Shown here: positions 26,819 through 35,879 of the stretch, one piece after another
How positions within the stretch are numbered: the stretch's first letter is position 1
Layout: each line of letters starts with the position of its first letter
NCBI RefSeq assembly: GCF_022012415.1
Contig: NZ_JAKLTR010000018.1
Location: 62,001-126,000 of the forward strand
Reading direction: 5' to 3'
Length of the DNA stretch: 64,000 nt
Source: Terrimonas ginsenosidimutans
GTDB taxonomy: Bacteria; Bacteroidota; Bacteroidia; Chitinophagales; Chitinophagaceae
Position numbers and translations under genes: made by a program
Notes under the pieces: model-generated
The model's input: the letters and a program-made list of their open reading frames with translations, nothing else
The model's database searches: none
Told to the model about the DNA's origin: nothing

Positions 26819-27439
26819 ATGGACTTTCTCTACCTGATAGACATTCTCGGAACCTTTGCCTTTGCGGTATCAGGAGCCTTCTTTGCGATGGAGAAGAAGC
26901 TTGATCCGTTTGGCGTATTGATCCTTTCTTTTATCACGGCCATAGGCGGTGGAACGCTTCGTGATATGATGATCGGAGACCTTCCCGTGGGCTGGCTCCG
27001 CAATCCTACTGCCACGATCGTGATCTTTTCCTCCGCCATTGCCAGTATGTTCTTTGGGTCGTTCATCCGTAAGTTCAATATGATATTATTTGTGTTTGAT
27101 GCACTCGGGCTCGGCCTCTTTACTTTTATAGGTATCGAAAAAGGAATACAGATGAACTTCAGCATCGGCGTCTCCATTGCATTGGGAACTATCACCGCCT
27201 GTTTCGGTGGCGTCATCAGGGATGTGATATTGAATACAGTTCCACTGGTGTTCCGAAAAGAGATCTACGCACTGGCCAGCATCATCGGGGGCTTACTCTA
27301 TTTCCTGTTCCTGAAGTTTGGTATTGATAATGACCTGGCGAAAATTGTTTGTATACTGGTCATCTTTGTGATCAGGATCATTGCGGTGAGATTTCATTTG
27401 GGTTTACCGCGATTTTATAATCGTGACAATCGCGCGTAG
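26819..27439 (+). CDS. TRIC-type (YicG/UPF0126) cation channel-like membrane protein
   Basis: A 206-residue inner-membrane protein with seven hydrophobic segments in two homologous halves. Each half carries the family's GGxxRD motif: GGTLRDMMIG at about residue 42 and GGVIRDVILN at about 128. These are the marks of the UPF0126/YicG family, whose members include prokaryotic trimeric intracellular cation channels. Potassium-like ion passage is the known activity for some members; transport of a metabolite has been suggested for others. It is a single gene, convergent with the DCC protein across a 28-bp perfect hairpin. Confidence 0.88.
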   Translation: MDFLYLIDILGTFAFAVSGAFFAMEKKLDPFGVLILSFITAIGGGTLRDMMIGDLPVGWLRNPTATIVIFSSAIASMFFGSFIRKFNMILFVFDALGLGLFTFIGIEKGIQMNFSIGVSIALGTITACFGGVIRDVILNTVPLVFRKEIYALASIIGGLLYFLFLKFGIDNDLAKIVCILVIFVIRIIAVRFHLGLPRFYNRDNRA

Positions 27440-27540
27440 TGATAACGCCGGTAAAACCATTAAACTTTCCGGCTTTTAATTGGAGGGCAGTGCGTGTTTT
27501 ACATGAAAGGGAGATCTTATTGTAATTGCTTAGCATACTC

Positions 27541-27615
27541 TGCGTTCCCTCTGCGTGCTTTGCGATACTCCTACGCCAGGCCAATAGGTATCGCAAAGCA
27601 CGCAGAGGGAACGCA
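27541..27615. repeat. 28-bp perfect hairpin, GCGATACTCCTACGCC family
   Basis: 27541-27568 (beginning TGCGTTCCCTCTGCGTGC) pairs perfectly with 27588-27615 around a 19-base loop. The run GCGATACTCCTACGCC at 27562-27577 recurs exactly at 61486-61501. It lies between convergent genes and probably ends both transcripts. Confidence 0.9.
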
Positions 27616-27629
27616 AAGCGCGCTAGGCT

Positions 27630-28028
27630 TTATAAGAAACGACTTTTAATATCAGGAGTTGGGATCATACAGGCGTCTTTCTTTCCAAACCATTTATACC
27701 TGTTGCGAGCGATCCATTTGTAAACCGGTGTCCGTAAAAAGCGGGGAAAGATCTTCAACGCATAAATGGCTTTTGCCGGCCAGTCGAGCCGCTTTGCAAT
27801 CTCCAAAGCCGCATCCGAATATTCGTAAACTCTTCCTTTGTCAATCAGCAGTACGCTTTCAATGGAAGGGTCCAATCCATATTGTTTCCTCAATTCCTGA
27901 CCAATCTCAGACTGCAACGCTGCAAATTTCAGCTTTGCTTTCCTGTCATGCCTGATCGCATAGTTCACCCACGAGTTGCAATAGTTGCAAACTCCGTCGA
28001 ATAGCACGATAGGGTGGCCTGTTGTCAT
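27630..28028 (-). CDS. Thiol-disulfide oxidoreductase, DCC family (DUF393)
   Basis: A 132-residue protein of the DCC family, named after the motif D-x-x-C. The start reads PIVLFDGVCNYCNSWVNYAIRHD, with a CNYC thioredoxin-like site at about residue 16, then FAALQSEIGQELRKQYGL and SVLLIDKGRVYEYSDAAL. The reaction is unknown beyond likely thiol-disulfide chemistry. I chose the ATG at 28028 (MTTGHP), because the ten residues gained from 28058 do not belong to the domain. An octamer-repeat hairpin lies immediately upstream. Confidence 0.85.
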   Translation of the reverse strand: MTTGHPIVLFDGVCNYCNSWVNYAIRHDRKAKLKFAALQSEIGQELRKQYGLDPSIESVLLIDKGRVYEYSDAALEIAKRLDWPAKAIYALKIFPRFLRTPVYKWIARNRYKWFGKKDACMIPTPDIKSRFL

Positions 28029-28059
28029 AACACAAGTTAAAACAGTTTGCACGCTCATT

Positions 28060-28138
28060 AGTTTAAAAGTTTAAAGGTTTAAGAGTTTAACGGTTGACAA
28101 ACAACTATTAAACTCTTAAACCTTTAAACTTTTAAACT
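28060..28138. repeat. 31-bp perfect hairpin built of GTTTAANN octamers
   Basis: The left arm (28060-28090) holds units GTTTAAAA, GTTTAAAG, GTTTAAGA and GTTTAA. The right arm (28108-28138) is its exact reverse complement, and the 17-base loop contains a further GTTG/CAAC pair. It separates yebC and the DCC gene, both on the minus strand, and ends 9 bp from the yebC stop. Confidence 0.9.
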
Positions 28139-28147
28139 GATGGGCAC

Positions 28148-28870
28148 TTATCCCATGTTATGGAATACCTTCTGTACATCCTCATCCTGTTCGAGTCTTT
28201 CGATCAGTTTGCTGATATCTTCTGCCTGTTCGTCATTAACGGGAACGGTGGTAGAAGGGATCCATTCCAGTTCTGCGCTGATTGGGTTGATATTTTTGTC
28301 TTCGAGGGCTTTCTGCATATTTCCGAAATCTGTAAACCCTACGCGAACGACCAGCACTTCTTCGCCGTTCTCGCCGGTGCCTTCTCCTAGTTCTTCCAGC
28401 CCGAAATCGATCAGTTCGAGTTCCAGGTCTTCCGCATTCAGTCCTTCAGGTTTCAGTTTGAACACACCCATTTTTTTGAACTGGAAGGCAACGCTTCCGC
28501 TGTTCCCCATCGTGCCGCCGCCTTTGTTAAAGTGTGACTTAACGTTGGCAACTGTTCTTACGTGGTTATCTGTAGCTGTTTCAACGAGGATGGCTACGCC
28601 ATGCGGAGCGTACCCTTCATACAGGATCTCGTCATAGTTGACCAGTTCTTTTCCTTGTGCTCTTTTGATCGCGGCTTCCACCCGGTCTTTTGGCATGCCT
28701 ACGCTGCGGGCATTCTGGAAGCAGCGGCGGAGTGCGGCGTTGCTGGAGGGATCGGGGCCGCCTGCTTTTACGGCAATGATGATCTCTTTTCCAATACGGG
28801 TAAATTGTTTGGCCATGCGGTCCCAGCGGGCAAACATGGTGGACTTACGTACCTCGAAAATTCTTCCCAT
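28148..28870 (-). CDS. YebC/PmpR-family protein
   Basis: A 240-residue protein of the universal YebC family. The N-terminal signature [30 protein letters not shown] is the usual start, and [38 protein letters not shown] and [19 protein letters not shown] follow. Members were described as transcription regulators, and some have since been linked to translation of proline stretches. No target is visible here. A -7 box lies 41 bp upstream inside an A/T heptamer array. Confidence 0.93.
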   Translation of the reverse strand: MGRIFEVRKSTMFARWDRMAKQFTRIGKEIIIAVKAGGPDPSSNAALRRCFQNARSVGMPKDRVEAAIKRAQGKELVNYDEILYEGYAPHGVAILVETATDNHVRTVANVKSHFNKGGGTMGNSGSVAFQFKKMGVFKLKPEGLNAEDLELELIDFGLEELGEGTGENGEEVLVVRVGFTDFGNMQKALEDKNINPISAELEWIPSTTVPVNDEQAEDISKLIERLEQDEDVQKVFHNMG

Positions 28871-28910
28871 CGGTATCTGTTGTTAGTATATTATACGTTG
28901 AATGATCCGG

Positions 28911-28918
28911 CAAAAGTA
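28911..28918 (-). promoter_or_regulatory. -7 box of yebC
   Basis: On the minus strand TACTTTTG fits TAnnTTTG exactly, 41 bp upstream of the start. It lies in the first unit of the A/T heptamer array that also builds the permease terminator. Confidence 0.5.
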
Positions 28919-29013
28919 AAAAGTAAAAAGTCAAAATTAAAAATTAAAAAAAGCCCGGTTATGAAGGAGTTTTCCGACACAACCGGGCTTTTTTTAATTT
29001 TAATTTTGACCTT
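28912..29013 (-). terminator. Terminator of the APC permease extended by A/T heptamer arms
   Basis: The core is a perfect 15-bp stem (28946-28960 with 28981-28995, AGCCCGGTT/AACCGGGCT plus A/T ends). The left arm continues as heptamers AAAAGTA, AAAAGTA, AAAAGTC, AAAATTA, AAAATTA, and the right side has the complementary TTTTAATTTTGAC. The element fills the whole space up to the permease stop at 29014. Confidence 0.85.
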
Positions 29014-30510
29014 TTAATTCTTTTTGAGCTTGCTGTGGCGGCGGCTGTATGCAAAATATACAACCAGGCCGAGCGCCATCCATGCGAGGGCTACTTTCAG
29101 TGTCTGAGCGTCCAGGGCAACGATCATACCCGCGCAGATAACAATTCCCAGTATCGGCACGATTGGTACCAACGGGGTTTTGAAAGGCCTTTCGATATTG
29201 GGCTCCTTTTTACGAAGGATCCAGACGCCTGCACTTACAAGTACGAACGCGAACAGGGTACCGAACGACGTAAGATCACCCGCAACGTGTCCAGGAACAA
29301 AAGCCGCGAACAGACCCACGAATACGAAAAGGATCCAGTTAGCTTTATAAGGTGTTTTGAATTTCGGGTGAAGTTCGCCAAACGCTTTAGGGATCAGACC
29401 GTCATTACTCATGGTATAGAAGATCCGGCTTTGGCCCATCAGCATCACGAGGATAACGGAGGAGAAGCCTGCCAGGATCGCTACAGTAACTGCTGTTGCC
29501 AGCCAGCCATAGTCGGTCATGTATTGGGAGATCGCGTAAGCAACAGAGGCTTCGCGGCCTTTTTCAGGGTCTACGAAATCTTTCCAGTTCGCCACACCTG
29601 TCAGTACGTGTCCGAACAGGATATAAAGGATGGTACAAACCAGGAGTGAGCCGAGGATACCGATCGGCATATCGCGTTTCGGATTTTTTGCTTCCTGTGC
29701 AGCCGTACTTACCGCATCAAAGCCGATAAAGGCGAAGAATACGATAGCAGCACCACCAAGAATACCACCCCAGCCATGTTTAAAGAAGCCGGTATATTCG
29801 GCAATGACCTTGCCTCCCTGGTCTACTACAGCCGGAGTTCCTTCAGGGATCAGGTAAGGTGTATGATTCTCTGGTTTGATATACTGCCAGCCGAGTGCGA
29901 TAAAGAGGAGAACGATCGCTACTTTGATAAATACGATGATAGCATTTACAAAGGCAGATTCCTGCGTTCCTTTGATCAGCAAAAGGGTTAACAATAAAAG
30001 TATTACAAGAGCCGGGGCGTTCATGATACCGCTGTGAAGAACGCCGGTTGAGTCTGTAAAGCTCTCAAACGGCGAGTGGCACCATTCATACGGAATAGCC
30101 CCTCCCAATAGCTTGTTTAAGTATTCACTCCAGGCAATAGATACAGTAGCAGCACCGAGGGCATATTCCATGATAAGCGCCCAACCGATGATCCAGGCAA
30201 CCAATTCTCCCATCGTTACATAGGAATAGGCGTAAGCACTACCCGCGATCGGGATCATGCTGGCAAATTCTGCGTAGCAAAGACCGGCGAAAGCACAACC
30301 GACCGCAGCAACGATAAAGGAAAGTGTAACACCAGGGCCCGCTGCCTGTCCCGCGGCGGCGGCCGTCCTTACAAACAAACCAGCGCCAATAATGGCACCG
30401 ATCCCGAGGGCAATCAGGTTGCCGGCCCCCAGAGTCCGTTTAAGGCCTTTCTCACTGTCAGCAGCTTGTGCCAGCAGTTGGCCGAGGGGCTTCTTCACAA
30501 ATAAACTCAT
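29014..30510 (-). CDS. APC-family amino acid permease
   Basis: A 498-residue inner-membrane transporter with 12 or so membrane segments. LGAGNLIALGIGAIIGAGLFVRTA is the first-helix signature of the amino acid/polyamine/organocation superfamily, and FFAFIGFDAVSTAAQEAKNPKRDMPIGI is the sixth-helix block typical of the cationic amino acid transporter group. Substrate specificity cannot be read. The start is at the N-terminal MSLFVKKPLGQLL. It is divergent from a DAACS-type symporter with 232 bp between. Confidence 0.9.
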   Translation of the reverse strand: MSLFVKKPLGQLLAQAADSEKGLKRTLGAGNLIALGIGAIIGAGLFVRTAAAAGQAAGPGVTLSFIVAAVGCAFAGLCYAEFASMIPIAGSAYAYSYVTMGELVAWIIGWALIMEYALGAATVSIAWSEYLNKLLGGAIPYEWCHSPFESFTDSTGVLHSGIMNAPALVILLLLTLLLIKGTQESAFVNAIIVFIKVAIVLLFIALGWQYIKPENHTPYLIPEGTPAVVDQGGKVIAEYTGFFKHGWGGILGGAAIVFFAFIGFDAVSTAAQEAKNPKRDMPIGILGSLLVCTILYILFGHVLTGVANWKDFVDPEKGREASVAYAISQYMTDYGWLATAVTVAILAGFSSVILVMLMGQSRIFYTMSNDGLIPKAFGELHPKFKTPYKANWILFVFVGLFAAFVPGHVAGDLTSFGTLFAFVLVSAGVWILRKKEPNIERPFKTPLVPIVPILGIVICAGMIVALDAQTLKVALAWMALGLVVYFAYSRRHSKLKKN

Positions 30511-30742
30511 AAGTAGTTTTATTATGTTTTAGTTCGAAAATTAAGGTCGTAAAGTAAACAATAATTTAATTCAGCCTTTATTTCTTTTAACAAATGCACA
30601 CTCCCTTGGGGAAATGTTTTTTACTTCCCGGTATTTTTTCCGATTTTCGGCCTCCGGCAGCCGGGAGCTATGGCGAAGGTTGCCTGCAAACGACTAAGGT
30701 TCATTCTTAACCAAACAAAGTCTCTTTTTATACCAATTGCTT

Positions 30743-31999
30743 ATGTCTAAAGGAAACAGGCTCACCCTATACATCCTCGTCGCAATGGCGATCGGTATAC
30801 TGGTTGGATATCTTGTTCATGATCAGGCCTCTCCGGAAACAATCAAGTCGTTTTCGACAAATATCAAACTGCTGACCACCATCTTCATGCGGCTGGTCCA
30901 GATGATCATCGCTCCACTTGTATTCAGCACACTTGTGGTGGGGATCGCTAAACTGGGTGACCTCAAAAGCGTAGGCCGTGTTGGAGGAAAAGCCTTGTTA
31001 TGGTTTGTTACAGCCTCACTCGCAAGTTTACTTTTAGGCCTTTTACTTGTTAATATTTTTCAGCCGGGCAGTGTCATCAAAGATGCTGTTGTGGATGCAA
31101 GCAGTGCTCAGGATCTGATCGGTAAAACCCAGGAATTTTCTCTTGCCAAGTTTGTTGAGCACGTTTTCCCTAAAAGCGTCGTAGAGGCGATGGCTACCAA
31201 TGAAGTCCTCCAACTGGTTGTCTTCAGCATATTTTTCGGAATTGCCTGTGCCGCTCTTGGCGATAAAGCCAAAATTGTGGTGAAGGGACTTGACGCGGTG
31301 GCGCATGTGATCTTGAGGATGGTGGGCTATGTGATGAACTTTGCTCCCTTAGGTGTTTTCGGCGCTATTTCTGCCGCAATCGCCGTTAATGGATTAGGGA
31401 TCTTTGAGTTTTATCTTAAATATTTTGCTTACTTCCTGATAGGGATCGCCTTGTTATGGGTCATTCTGCTGGGAGTTGGATATGTTGTGCTGGGTAAGCG
31501 ATTGAAGGAATTGCTTCGCCGCATTTCGCAACCTTTACTTATCGCATTCAGCACTACCAGCAGTGAAGCGGTGTTTCCGAAACTAACGGAAGAACTGGAG
31601 CGTTTTGGCTGTAAAGACAAGATCGTTTCTTTCGTACTACCCCTGGGTTATTCCTTTAACCTGGATGGCAGTATGATGTATATGACATTCGCCAGCCTCG
31701 CGATCGCACAGGCTTATGGTATCCAGATGGACCTTGGCTCACAATTGACCATGCTCCTCGTGCTGATGCTTACCAGTAAAGGGATTGCCGGCGTACCGCG
31801 GGCGTCACTGGTGGTGGTTACCGCTACCTGTGCCATGTTCAATATTCCGCCGGAAGGGATTGCGCTCATCCTCCCGATCGACCACTTTTGCGATATGTTC
31901 CGCACAGCCACTAACGTAGTGGGTAATGCGCTTGCAACCAGCGTGGTGAGCAAATGGGAAGGAGAGCTGGTGGACCCCGCCGCAGGATCCTTAACTTAA
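30743..31999 (+). CDS. Dicarboxylate/amino acid:cation symporter (DAACS family)
   Basis: A 418-residue inner-membrane symporter for acidic amino acids or C4-dicarboxylates. The family marks are clear: the serine-rich hairpin AFSTTSSEAVFPKL (about residue 272), the cation site SFNLDGSMMYMTFASL, and GIAGVPRASLVVVTAT with the second hairpin. I placed the start at the ATG at 30743 (MSKGNRL); a TTG two codons upstream is in frame but unlikely. The gene leads a co-directional group with DedA and an MFS carrier. Confidence 0.92.
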   Translation: MSKGNRLTLYILVAMAIGILVGYLVHDQASPETIKSFSTNIKLLTTIFMRLVQMIIAPLVFSTLVVGIAKLGDLKSVGRVGGKALLWFVTASLASLLLGLLLVNIFQPGSVIKDAVVDASSAQDLIGKTQEFSLAKFVEHVFPKSVVEAMATNEVLQLVVFSIFFGIACAALGDKAKIVVKGLDAVAHVILRMVGYVMNFAPLGVFGAISAAIAVNGLGIFEFYLKYFAYFLIGIALLWVILLGVGYVVLGKRLKELLRRISQPLLIAFSTTSSEAVFPKLTEELERFGCKDKIVSFVLPLGYSFNLDGSMMYMTFASLAIAQAYGIQMDLGSQLTMLLVLMLTSKGIAGVPRASLVVVTATCAMFNIPPEGIALILPIDHFCDMFRTATNVVGNALATSVVSKWEGELVDPAAGSLT

Positions 32000-32051
32000 T
32001 ACCAATACATAAGGCCTAGTATCATCCAAGATTGATTTATATATTTAACGC

Positions 32052-32783
32052 ATGGAAAGTTTATTACAGATTTATTTGTTAGATGGAAATGGAATGATCC
32101 AACGATTTATCACCTGGATCATTGAAAATGGGGGGCTTTATTTCCTGTTATTTGTTGTTTTTGCCGAAACAGGACTCTTTGTCGGCTTTTTTCTTCCCGG
32201 TGATTCGCTATTGTTTGCCGCAGGTATCTTCATGAATAACCTGGTAAAAGAACTGGCGGGAATCAGCGGAGATGTTCATGTTGATTTTGGTTTCTATCAT
32301 ATCGCGATCATCCTGATGATCATATTTGCCTCGATCGTTGGTAATATCGTGGGCTATTGGTTTGGTAATAAGACCGGCCCGTTGCTGTTTGAACGCCGCG
32401 ATACCTGGATCTTCAAAAAGAAACACCTGATCAAAGCACGTGACTTCTATCATGAATATGGCAAGGCGACAGTTTTCCTGGCCAAATTCTTACCGGTGAT
32501 CCGCACGTTCGCGCCCATTGTTGCCGGTATCGTTAAGATGCCAAAGAAACAGTTCCTGTTCTATAACGTACTGGGCAGTATCTGTTGGGTTACATCCATG
32601 ATGCTGGGTGGCTATTTCCTTCAGACATGGGTGGAGCGCAAATTCGGTTTCAGCCTCAAAGATCATATCGAGGCGATCACGATCATTATCGTTGTGATCA
32701 CCACACTGCCTGTTGTGTACAAACTCTTCTTTGCAAAAAAACCGGTGGTGCCACCACCAACTGACACTAATGTAAATCCATAA
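32052..32783 (+). CDS. DedA-family membrane protein
   Basis: A 243-residue inner-membrane protein of the DedA/VTT family. AETGLFVGFFLPGDSLLFAAGI near the N-terminus and FLAKFLPVIRTFAPIVAGIVKM in the middle are the two conserved blocks; the arginine and glutamate in them are needed for function in studied members. DedA proteins support membrane potential and lipid (undecaprenyl-phosphate or phospholipid) translocation. It lies 52 bp after the DAACS symporter and 6 bp before an MFS gene, so at least the latter pair is co-transcribed. Confidence 0.9.
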   Translation: MESLLQIYLLDGNGMIQRFITWIIENGGLYFLLFVVFAETGLFVGFFLPGDSLLFAAGIFMNNLVKELAGISGDVHVDFGFYHIAIILMIIFASIVGNIVGYWFGNKTGPLLFERRDTWIFKKKHLIKARDFYHEYGKATVFLAKFLPVIRTFAPIVAGIVKMPKKQFLFYNVLGSICWVTSMMLGGYFLQTWVERKFGFSLKDHIEAITIIIVVITTLPVVYKLFFAKKPVVPPPTDTNVNP

Positions 32784-32789
32784 TCCGCC

Positions 32790-34037
32790 ATGACATTGCC
32801 TGCCAAAAAGGAGTCGATCCTCAACATTGCTGTGATCGTCGCCGCCCTCGGATATTTTGTAGATATCTACGACCTGTTGTTGTTCACTATCGTACGGGAA
32901 CCAAGTCTCAAAGATCTTGGTGTTGACCTGTTGAATGCTAAAGCCGTACTGGGTGCCAGTACAAAGATCATCAACTGGCAAATGATCGGTTTGCTGATCG
33001 GTGGGATTCTCTGGGGGGTAATGGGGGATAAGAAAGGACGGCTGTCAGTGCTTTTTGGCTCAATCGTTTTGTATTCGGTGGCCAACTTTGTCACCGGTTT
33101 TGTACAAACAACAGATCAGTATGCCTATGCACGCTTTGTAGCAGGTATTGGCCTGGCGGGGGAACTCGGTGCCGGCATCACACTTGTAAGCGAATTGTTA
33201 CCGAAGAATAAAAGAGGCATCGGCACATCGCTGGTGGCGGGTATTGGTTTGTTCGGTGCGGTATTCGCGTATTTCACATTCAAGTTTACCAACGACTGGC
33301 GTCTCTGTTATAAAATAGGCGGCGCTTTAGGGATAGGATTATTACTCCTCCGCGTTAAGGTTGCGGAAAGTGGAATGTTCAAAGAGACAAAGGATAAAAG
33401 CGTATCACGCGGTAATATCCTTATGTTTTTTAACAACAAGAAACGATTCCGCAAATACATACTGGCGATCCTGATCGGATTGCCGACATGGTATGTGATC
33501 GGCATCCTGGTGAATTACAGTAACAGGTTTGCCACTGCTTTTTATGGTACAAATGCGATCGAATCCGGCCGGGCTATCATGTATGCATATGCGGCCATTG
33601 CCGTAGGAGATATTGCCGTCGGACTCGTCAGCCAGTATTTCAAAAGCAGGAAGAAGGCTTTGTACTTATTTTACGCCTTCACGATCCTGTCGGGCATTAT
33701 ATTCTTTAGCGGTATCATCAAGGGAGATGTAGCGATGTATGCCGTCTGTGCGGCACTTGGTTTCAGTACAGGGTTCTGGGCGATCTTCGTAACGATGGGA
33801 GCGGAACAGTTCGGTACGAATCTTAGGGCAACAGCTGCAACCACTGTTCCCAATATGGTTCGCGGGGCATTGCCGTTGATCAATATGATGTTCCTGGACC
33901 TGTTTCAGAAAACCTGGGGATGGGATATTGTTCAAAGCGGGATCATCACGGGTTGTATAGTGATGGCGATCACATTAGTGTCTGCCTATTTTACGGAAGA
34001 GACCTTTCATAAAGATCTTAATTATTCGGAAGAGTAG
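32790..34037 (+). CDS. MFS transporter, metabolite:H+ symporter type
   Basis: A 415-residue inner-membrane carrier with 12 membrane segments. The first helix GYFVDIYDLLLFTIV and the loop motif GVMGDKKGRLSVLFGS (motif A between helices 2 and 3) place it among MFS symporters of the sugar/metabolite class, with the conserved acidic residue in helix 1. ATTVPNMVRGALPLINMMF is near the C-terminus. The substrate is unknown. It starts 6 bp after the DedA gene and converges with the GT9 gene across a nested inverted-repeat element. Confidence 0.88.
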   Translation: MTLPAKKESILNIAVIVAALGYFVDIYDLLLFTIVREPSLKDLGVDLLNAKAVLGASTKIINWQMIGLLIGGILWGVMGDKKGRLSVLFGSIVLYSVANFVTGFVQTTDQYAYARFVAGIGLAGELGAGITLVSELLPKNKRGIGTSLVAGIGLFGAVFAYFTFKFTNDWRLCYKIGGALGIGLLLLRVKVAESGMFKETKDKSVSRGNILMFFNNKKRFRKYILAILIGLPTWYVIGILVNYSNRFATAFYGTNAIESGRAIMYAYAAIAVGDIAVGLVSQYFKSRKKALYLFYAFTILSGIIFFSGIIKGDVAMYAVCAALGFSTGFWAIFVTMGAEQFGTNLRATAATTVPNMVRGALPLINMMFLDLFQKTWGWDIVQSGIITGCIVMAITLVSAYFTEETFHKDLNYSEE

Positions 34038-34051
34038 TTTTATATAGGGTT

Positions 34052-34209
34052 GGCGTAAGGTTCCCGCAGATCACGCTGATCCGCAGATGAATTCCTTGTA
34101 AAAGAAATATCTGCGGATCTGCGCATTAAATAAAAAGATGAATCTGTTTGACAACGAACTTTTCAAACAGCGCCAGGAAAAATCTGCATAATCTGCGGGA
34201 AACTACGCC
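34052..34209. repeat. Nested inverted-repeat element between convergent genes
   Basis: Outer arms GGCGTAAGG-TTCCCGCAGAT (34052-34071) and ATCTGCGGGAA-ACTACGCC (34191-34209) enclose a perfect 10-bp inverted repeat ATCCGCAGAT/ATCTGCGGAT (34079-34088, 34109-34118) and CTGTTTGA/TCAAACAG (34144-34151, 34163-34170). The ends GGCGTA and TACGCC recall the hairpin at 61391-61501. Probably a terminator region for both neighbours. Confidence 0.8.
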
Positions 34210-34211
34210 AG

Positions 34212-35237
34212 TCAGATTTGAAAGACCTTCTCCATCACCAGACTCTCCGGCAACTGCTCCATACACGCATGGTCACCTCTGTAACACGGCTTATTGCCAA
34301 ACACTGAGCACGGCCTGCAATACAGATCCACCTGTGCGGCATGTTCCGCTTTCTGCCCCCACCCATAGAATCCTGCATACGGATGGGTAGCTCCCCAGAT
34401 AGAAACCACCGGCACACCAAAGAGTGATGCAAGATGCATATTCGCAGAATCCATACTGATCATCTTATCAAGATTGCTGATGATCGCCAGCTCTTCGCTG
34501 AATGAAAACTTGCCAGCAAGATTAATGATACCCGGGAATTGTTCAGCCCATTCATTCAATAGCTTCACTTCTTCTTTTCCTCCTCCCAGTAAAAACAATT
34601 GATGTTGATCAGCTGAATGCAATTGCTGTATTACCAGGAGCATTTTATCAACCGGATACATTTTCTCTCCATGCTTTGCAAATGGCGCAATGCCGATGTG
34701 AATTTTCCCGGGATGAAATAATGAAGCAGCGGCAGCCGGCAAAGTCTGTTTAGCGTAGGGCTGTACTTCTTTGTCCAGTTTCACAGGAAAACCCAGTGCT
34801 GCAAATACATCTGCATATCGCTGAAAAGATGTTTTGAGCTGTACCAGTTTCTTGTTCTCCTTTCTGGTAAGCTCTTTTTTCTCTTTCCGTCCTTTATCAA
34901 TTTTAGCGACAGGAATACCTGTCAGGCGAAACAGGTTCCTCAGAATAGTTGAGCGAAGTACGTTATGCAGATCCGCAATGGCATCAAAGCGGTTGGCGGA
35001 TCGCAATTCCTGAAACAATTTATAGATGCCGAAGAAACCTTTATGCCGTCCTCTTTTGTCCAGCCCGATCACGTCTGTTCTTTCCAGCGGTGCAAAGATC
35101 GGGGAGAATGCAGGTGTAGTAACAACAGTAAGTCTCAATTCCGGATATTGCTGCAATAATTGCTGCAATACCGGTGCTGTCATCGCTACATCACCAAGTG
35201 CTGAATTTCGTATAACAAGAAGATGTTTAGGCTTCAT
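34212..35237 (-). CDS. Glycosyltransferase family 9 (heptosyltransferase-like)
   Basis: A 341-residue GT-B fold protein of family GT9, which adds heptose or another sugar to the lipopolysaccharide core in the cytoplasm. LLVIRNSALGDVAMTAPVLQQL is the N-terminal acceptor-domain signature; HIGIAPFAKHGEKMYP and LLGGGKEEVKLLNEWAE begin the nucleotide-sugar domain, and MISMDSANMHLASLFGVPVVSIWGATHPYAGF is the donor-binding motif. Cysteines cluster near the C-terminus (CRPCSVFGNKPCYRGDHAC), a feature of the Bacteroidota type. It overlaps the DUF4254 gene by 11 bp. Confidence 0.9.
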   Translation of the reverse strand: MKPKHLLVIRNSALGDVAMTAPVLQQLLQQYPELRLTVVTTPAFSPIFAPLERTDVIGLDKRGRHKGFFGIYKLFQELRSANRFDAIADLHNVLRSTILRNLFRLTGIPVAKIDKGRKEKKELTRKENKKLVQLKTSFQRYADVFAALGFPVKLDKEVQPYAKQTLPAAAASLFHPGKIHIGIAPFAKHGEKMYPVDKMLLVIQQLHSADQHQLFLLGGGKEEVKLLNEWAEQFPGIINLAGKFSFSEELAIISNLDKMISMDSANMHLASLFGVPVVSIWGATHPYAGFYGWGQKAEHAAQVDLYCRPCSVFGNKPCYRGDHACMEQLPESLVMEKVFQI

Positions 35238-35850
35238 TGTTGCCGCCGGTTTGCTGCTGGTACAGGACAGGATTCAATGAAGGATCGTTATACATCTTCA
35301 TTTGTTTGTACGCCTTCATATATTTTTTACCTTGTTCAATGTCTGCAAGCAATTCGTCTATTGCTGCAGAAAGATCTTTACGTTGCTCCAGTAATACAGA
35401 TAGTTTCTGCTGGCATGCGGCAATGTGGACAGGCGTTGCATCTGTTCTTTCCGCTTCCACGCGCATGTGATAGATCTTCAGTGCGAGGATGGAAAGGCGG
35501 TCGATCGCCCATGCCGGGCTTTCTGTATTGAGAGAAGCTGAACCAAGCGGTTTTACTTCTGCATATTGCTGAAGAAAATAACTGTCGATATACTCCACCA
35601 CATCCGTTCTTTCCTGGTTGGAAGAATCAATCCTTCTTTTGAGCGCAAGTGCTTCAGCAGGATCAATCGACGGATTACGGATAATATCTTCGAGGTGCCA
35701 CTGTACCGTATCGATCCAGTTCTTCAGGTAAAGTAAGTGCTCCAGTTTATCTTTTGGATAGGGGTTATTGATTGGGGTATCAACATGATCCTTCACGTGG
35801 TAATCTGTTATAGAAGCCTCAAAAATCGAGTTCGCTGAATTACTGATCAT
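35227..35850 (-). CDS. DUF4254 protein
   Basis: A 207-residue, mostly helical soluble protein of DUF4254. The run HLLYLKNWIDTVQWHLEDIIRNP and SPAWAIDRLSILALKIYHMRVEAER are its best-conserved-looking parts. The function is not established, but the family is usually found beside GT9 genes in Bacteroidota, and here the genes overlap by 11 bp, which points to a shared role in surface polysaccharide or LPS assembly. I chose the ATG at 35850 (MISNSAN); an exact -7 box upstream lies between it and the frame's outer limit at 35874. Confidence 0.85.
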   Translation of the reverse strand: MISNSANSIFEASITDYHVKDHVDTPINNPYPKDKLEHLLYLKNWIDTVQWHLEDIIRNPSIDPAEALALKRRIDSSNQERTDVVEYIDSYFLQQYAEVKPLGSASLNTESPAWAIDRLSILALKIYHMRVEAERTDATPVHIAACQQKLSVLLEQRKDLSAAIDELLADIEQGKKYMKAYKQMKMYNDPSLNPVLYQQQTGGNNEA

Positions 35851-35871
35851 AAGATATTTCTGATTTGGCCA

Positions 35872-35879
35872 CAAATCTA
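35872..35879 (-). promoter_or_regulatory. -7 box of the DUF4254-GT9 operon
   Basis: On the minus strand TAGATTTG matches TAnnTTTG exactly, 22 bp upstream of the start at 35850. A weak TTTC stands about 20 bp further upstream. Its position supports the shorter start. Confidence 0.55.
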
